Source: Thermoplasmatota archaeon (GTDB taxonomy: Archaea > Thermoplasmatota > Thermoplasmata > Thermoplasmatales > Thermoplasmataceae). From it: 12,550 bases of DNA. Numbering within the stretch: the stretch's first letter is position 1; the number at the start of each line of letters is the position of its first letter. The translations under genes were made by a program, and so were the position numbers. Positions 12,182 to 12,550 of this stretch are shown piece by piece. The DNA lies in the NCBI GenBank assembly GCA_023379345.1, contig JAMCUV010000100.1, positions 1 through 12,550 of the forward strand, given 5' to 3'. The notes beneath the pieces are model-generated. The model was not told the origin of the DNA. It did no database searches and saw only the letters and a program-made list of their open reading frames with translations.

Positions 12182-12550
12182 ATTACAGCGGTATCGATGG
12201 ACATGTGGGATCCCTTCATGTCAAGCACCAAGGGATATGTCCCCCATGCGGAAACAAAGATGGTGTTCGACAGATTCCATGTGATGAAGCATGTCAACGA
12301 GGCCCTCGATACAACAAGAAGGAGGGAAAATCGCGCAATGGTGAAGCAGGGCAGCACAGATCTCAAGGGTACAAGATACATATGGCTCTATGCATCAAAG
12401 AACATACCTGATAGATACAGGGAAAAATATGAGGAACTGAAGAAATCCGATCTACTCACGGGAAAGGCCTATTCCATGAAGGAGAATATCAGGGAATTAT
12501 GGAATGCTCCATCCATGGAGGATGCAAGGAAATACTGGAACAGCTGGTAT
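12182..12550 (+). mobile_element. ISL3-family transposase fragment, truncated at its 5' side
   Basis: The plus-strand frame reads ITAVSMDMWDPFMSS, then VFDRFHVMKHVNEALD, then LKGTRYIWLY, all typical of the DDE domain of ISL3-type transposases; the Asp of MDMW corresponds to the second catalytic Asp. The frame stays open to the end of the window, so the C-terminal part with the catalytic Glu lies outside. The N-terminal zinc-binding region and first catalytic Asp are missing: the frame closes at a TAA (12041-12043), and no other frame upstream shows them. The transition from recognisable transposase to unrelated sequence lies at about 12140-12185. The element is therefore most likely a dead remnant. 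No terminal inverted repeat could be identified. Confidence 0.85.

Noticed and set aside
12093..12411. Two short plus-strand frames (starting 12093 and 12166) over the transposase
   Set aside because: They lie in other frames than the one giving the clear ISL3-type motifs, and contain no motif of their own.

Overview
The window looks like chromosome from a thermoacidophilic euryarchaeon of the Thermoplasmatales type. Three things point there. The protein families and their arrangement fit: a class I pyrophosphatase, a CoaBC fusion, a short TrmB regulator, and UbiA/UbiD genes without a bacterial menFDHCEB set. AGG (Arg) and ATA (Ile) codons are heavily used. Several genes have a TATA-like box about 25 bases before the start codon, the spacing expected for leaderless archaeal transcripts. 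GC content is roughly half, judged by eye. The exact genus cannot be fixed from this sequence, and I saw no rRNA, tRNA or CRISPR array.

Layout. 1-986 (+): inorganic pyrophosphatase, then a small unrecognised protein coupled by a one-base stop/start overlap. About 1066-2289 (+): an MFS transporter whose conserved N-terminus runs upstream of its first ATG with no normal start codon. 2286-4591 (-): ubiD-like then ubiA-like genes joined by ATGA, convergent with the MFS gene. 4703-5425 (+): an alpha/beta hydrolase divergent from ubiD. 5431-7394 (-): coaBC followed by a carbon-nitrogen hydrolase, again joined by ATGA. 7553-7951 (-): a PaaI-type hotdog thioesterase. 7952-8154: an AT-rich divergent regulatory region containing a perfect inverted repeat. 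8155-10952 (+): TrmB-family regulator, endonuclease IV and a DUF1015 protein in one probable operon; the last two start with TTG. 11000-11569 (+): a small multi-span membrane protein. 11698-12006 (-): a dicluster ferredoxin preceded by what may be the tail of a broken gene. 12182-12550 (+): a 5'-truncated ISL3-type transposase running off the window.

How the genes may work together. The ubiA/ubiD pair fits prenylation and prenylated-FMN-dependent decarboxylation steps of quinone synthesis, most likely the futalosine menaquinone route (inference). CoaBC makes 4'-phosphopantetheine for CoA. Endonuclease IV repairs abasic sites and is, unusually, placed directly behind a TrmB regulator. Most of the window is housekeeping and I found no convincing new multi-gene system. 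The points most worth checking are the TrmB-nfo-DUF1015 operon and the inverted repeat in front of it, the altered Asp motif in UbiA, the missing bacterial-type catalytic residues in the CoaC half, the start of the MFS gene, and the scar between the ferredoxin cassette and the transposase remnant.
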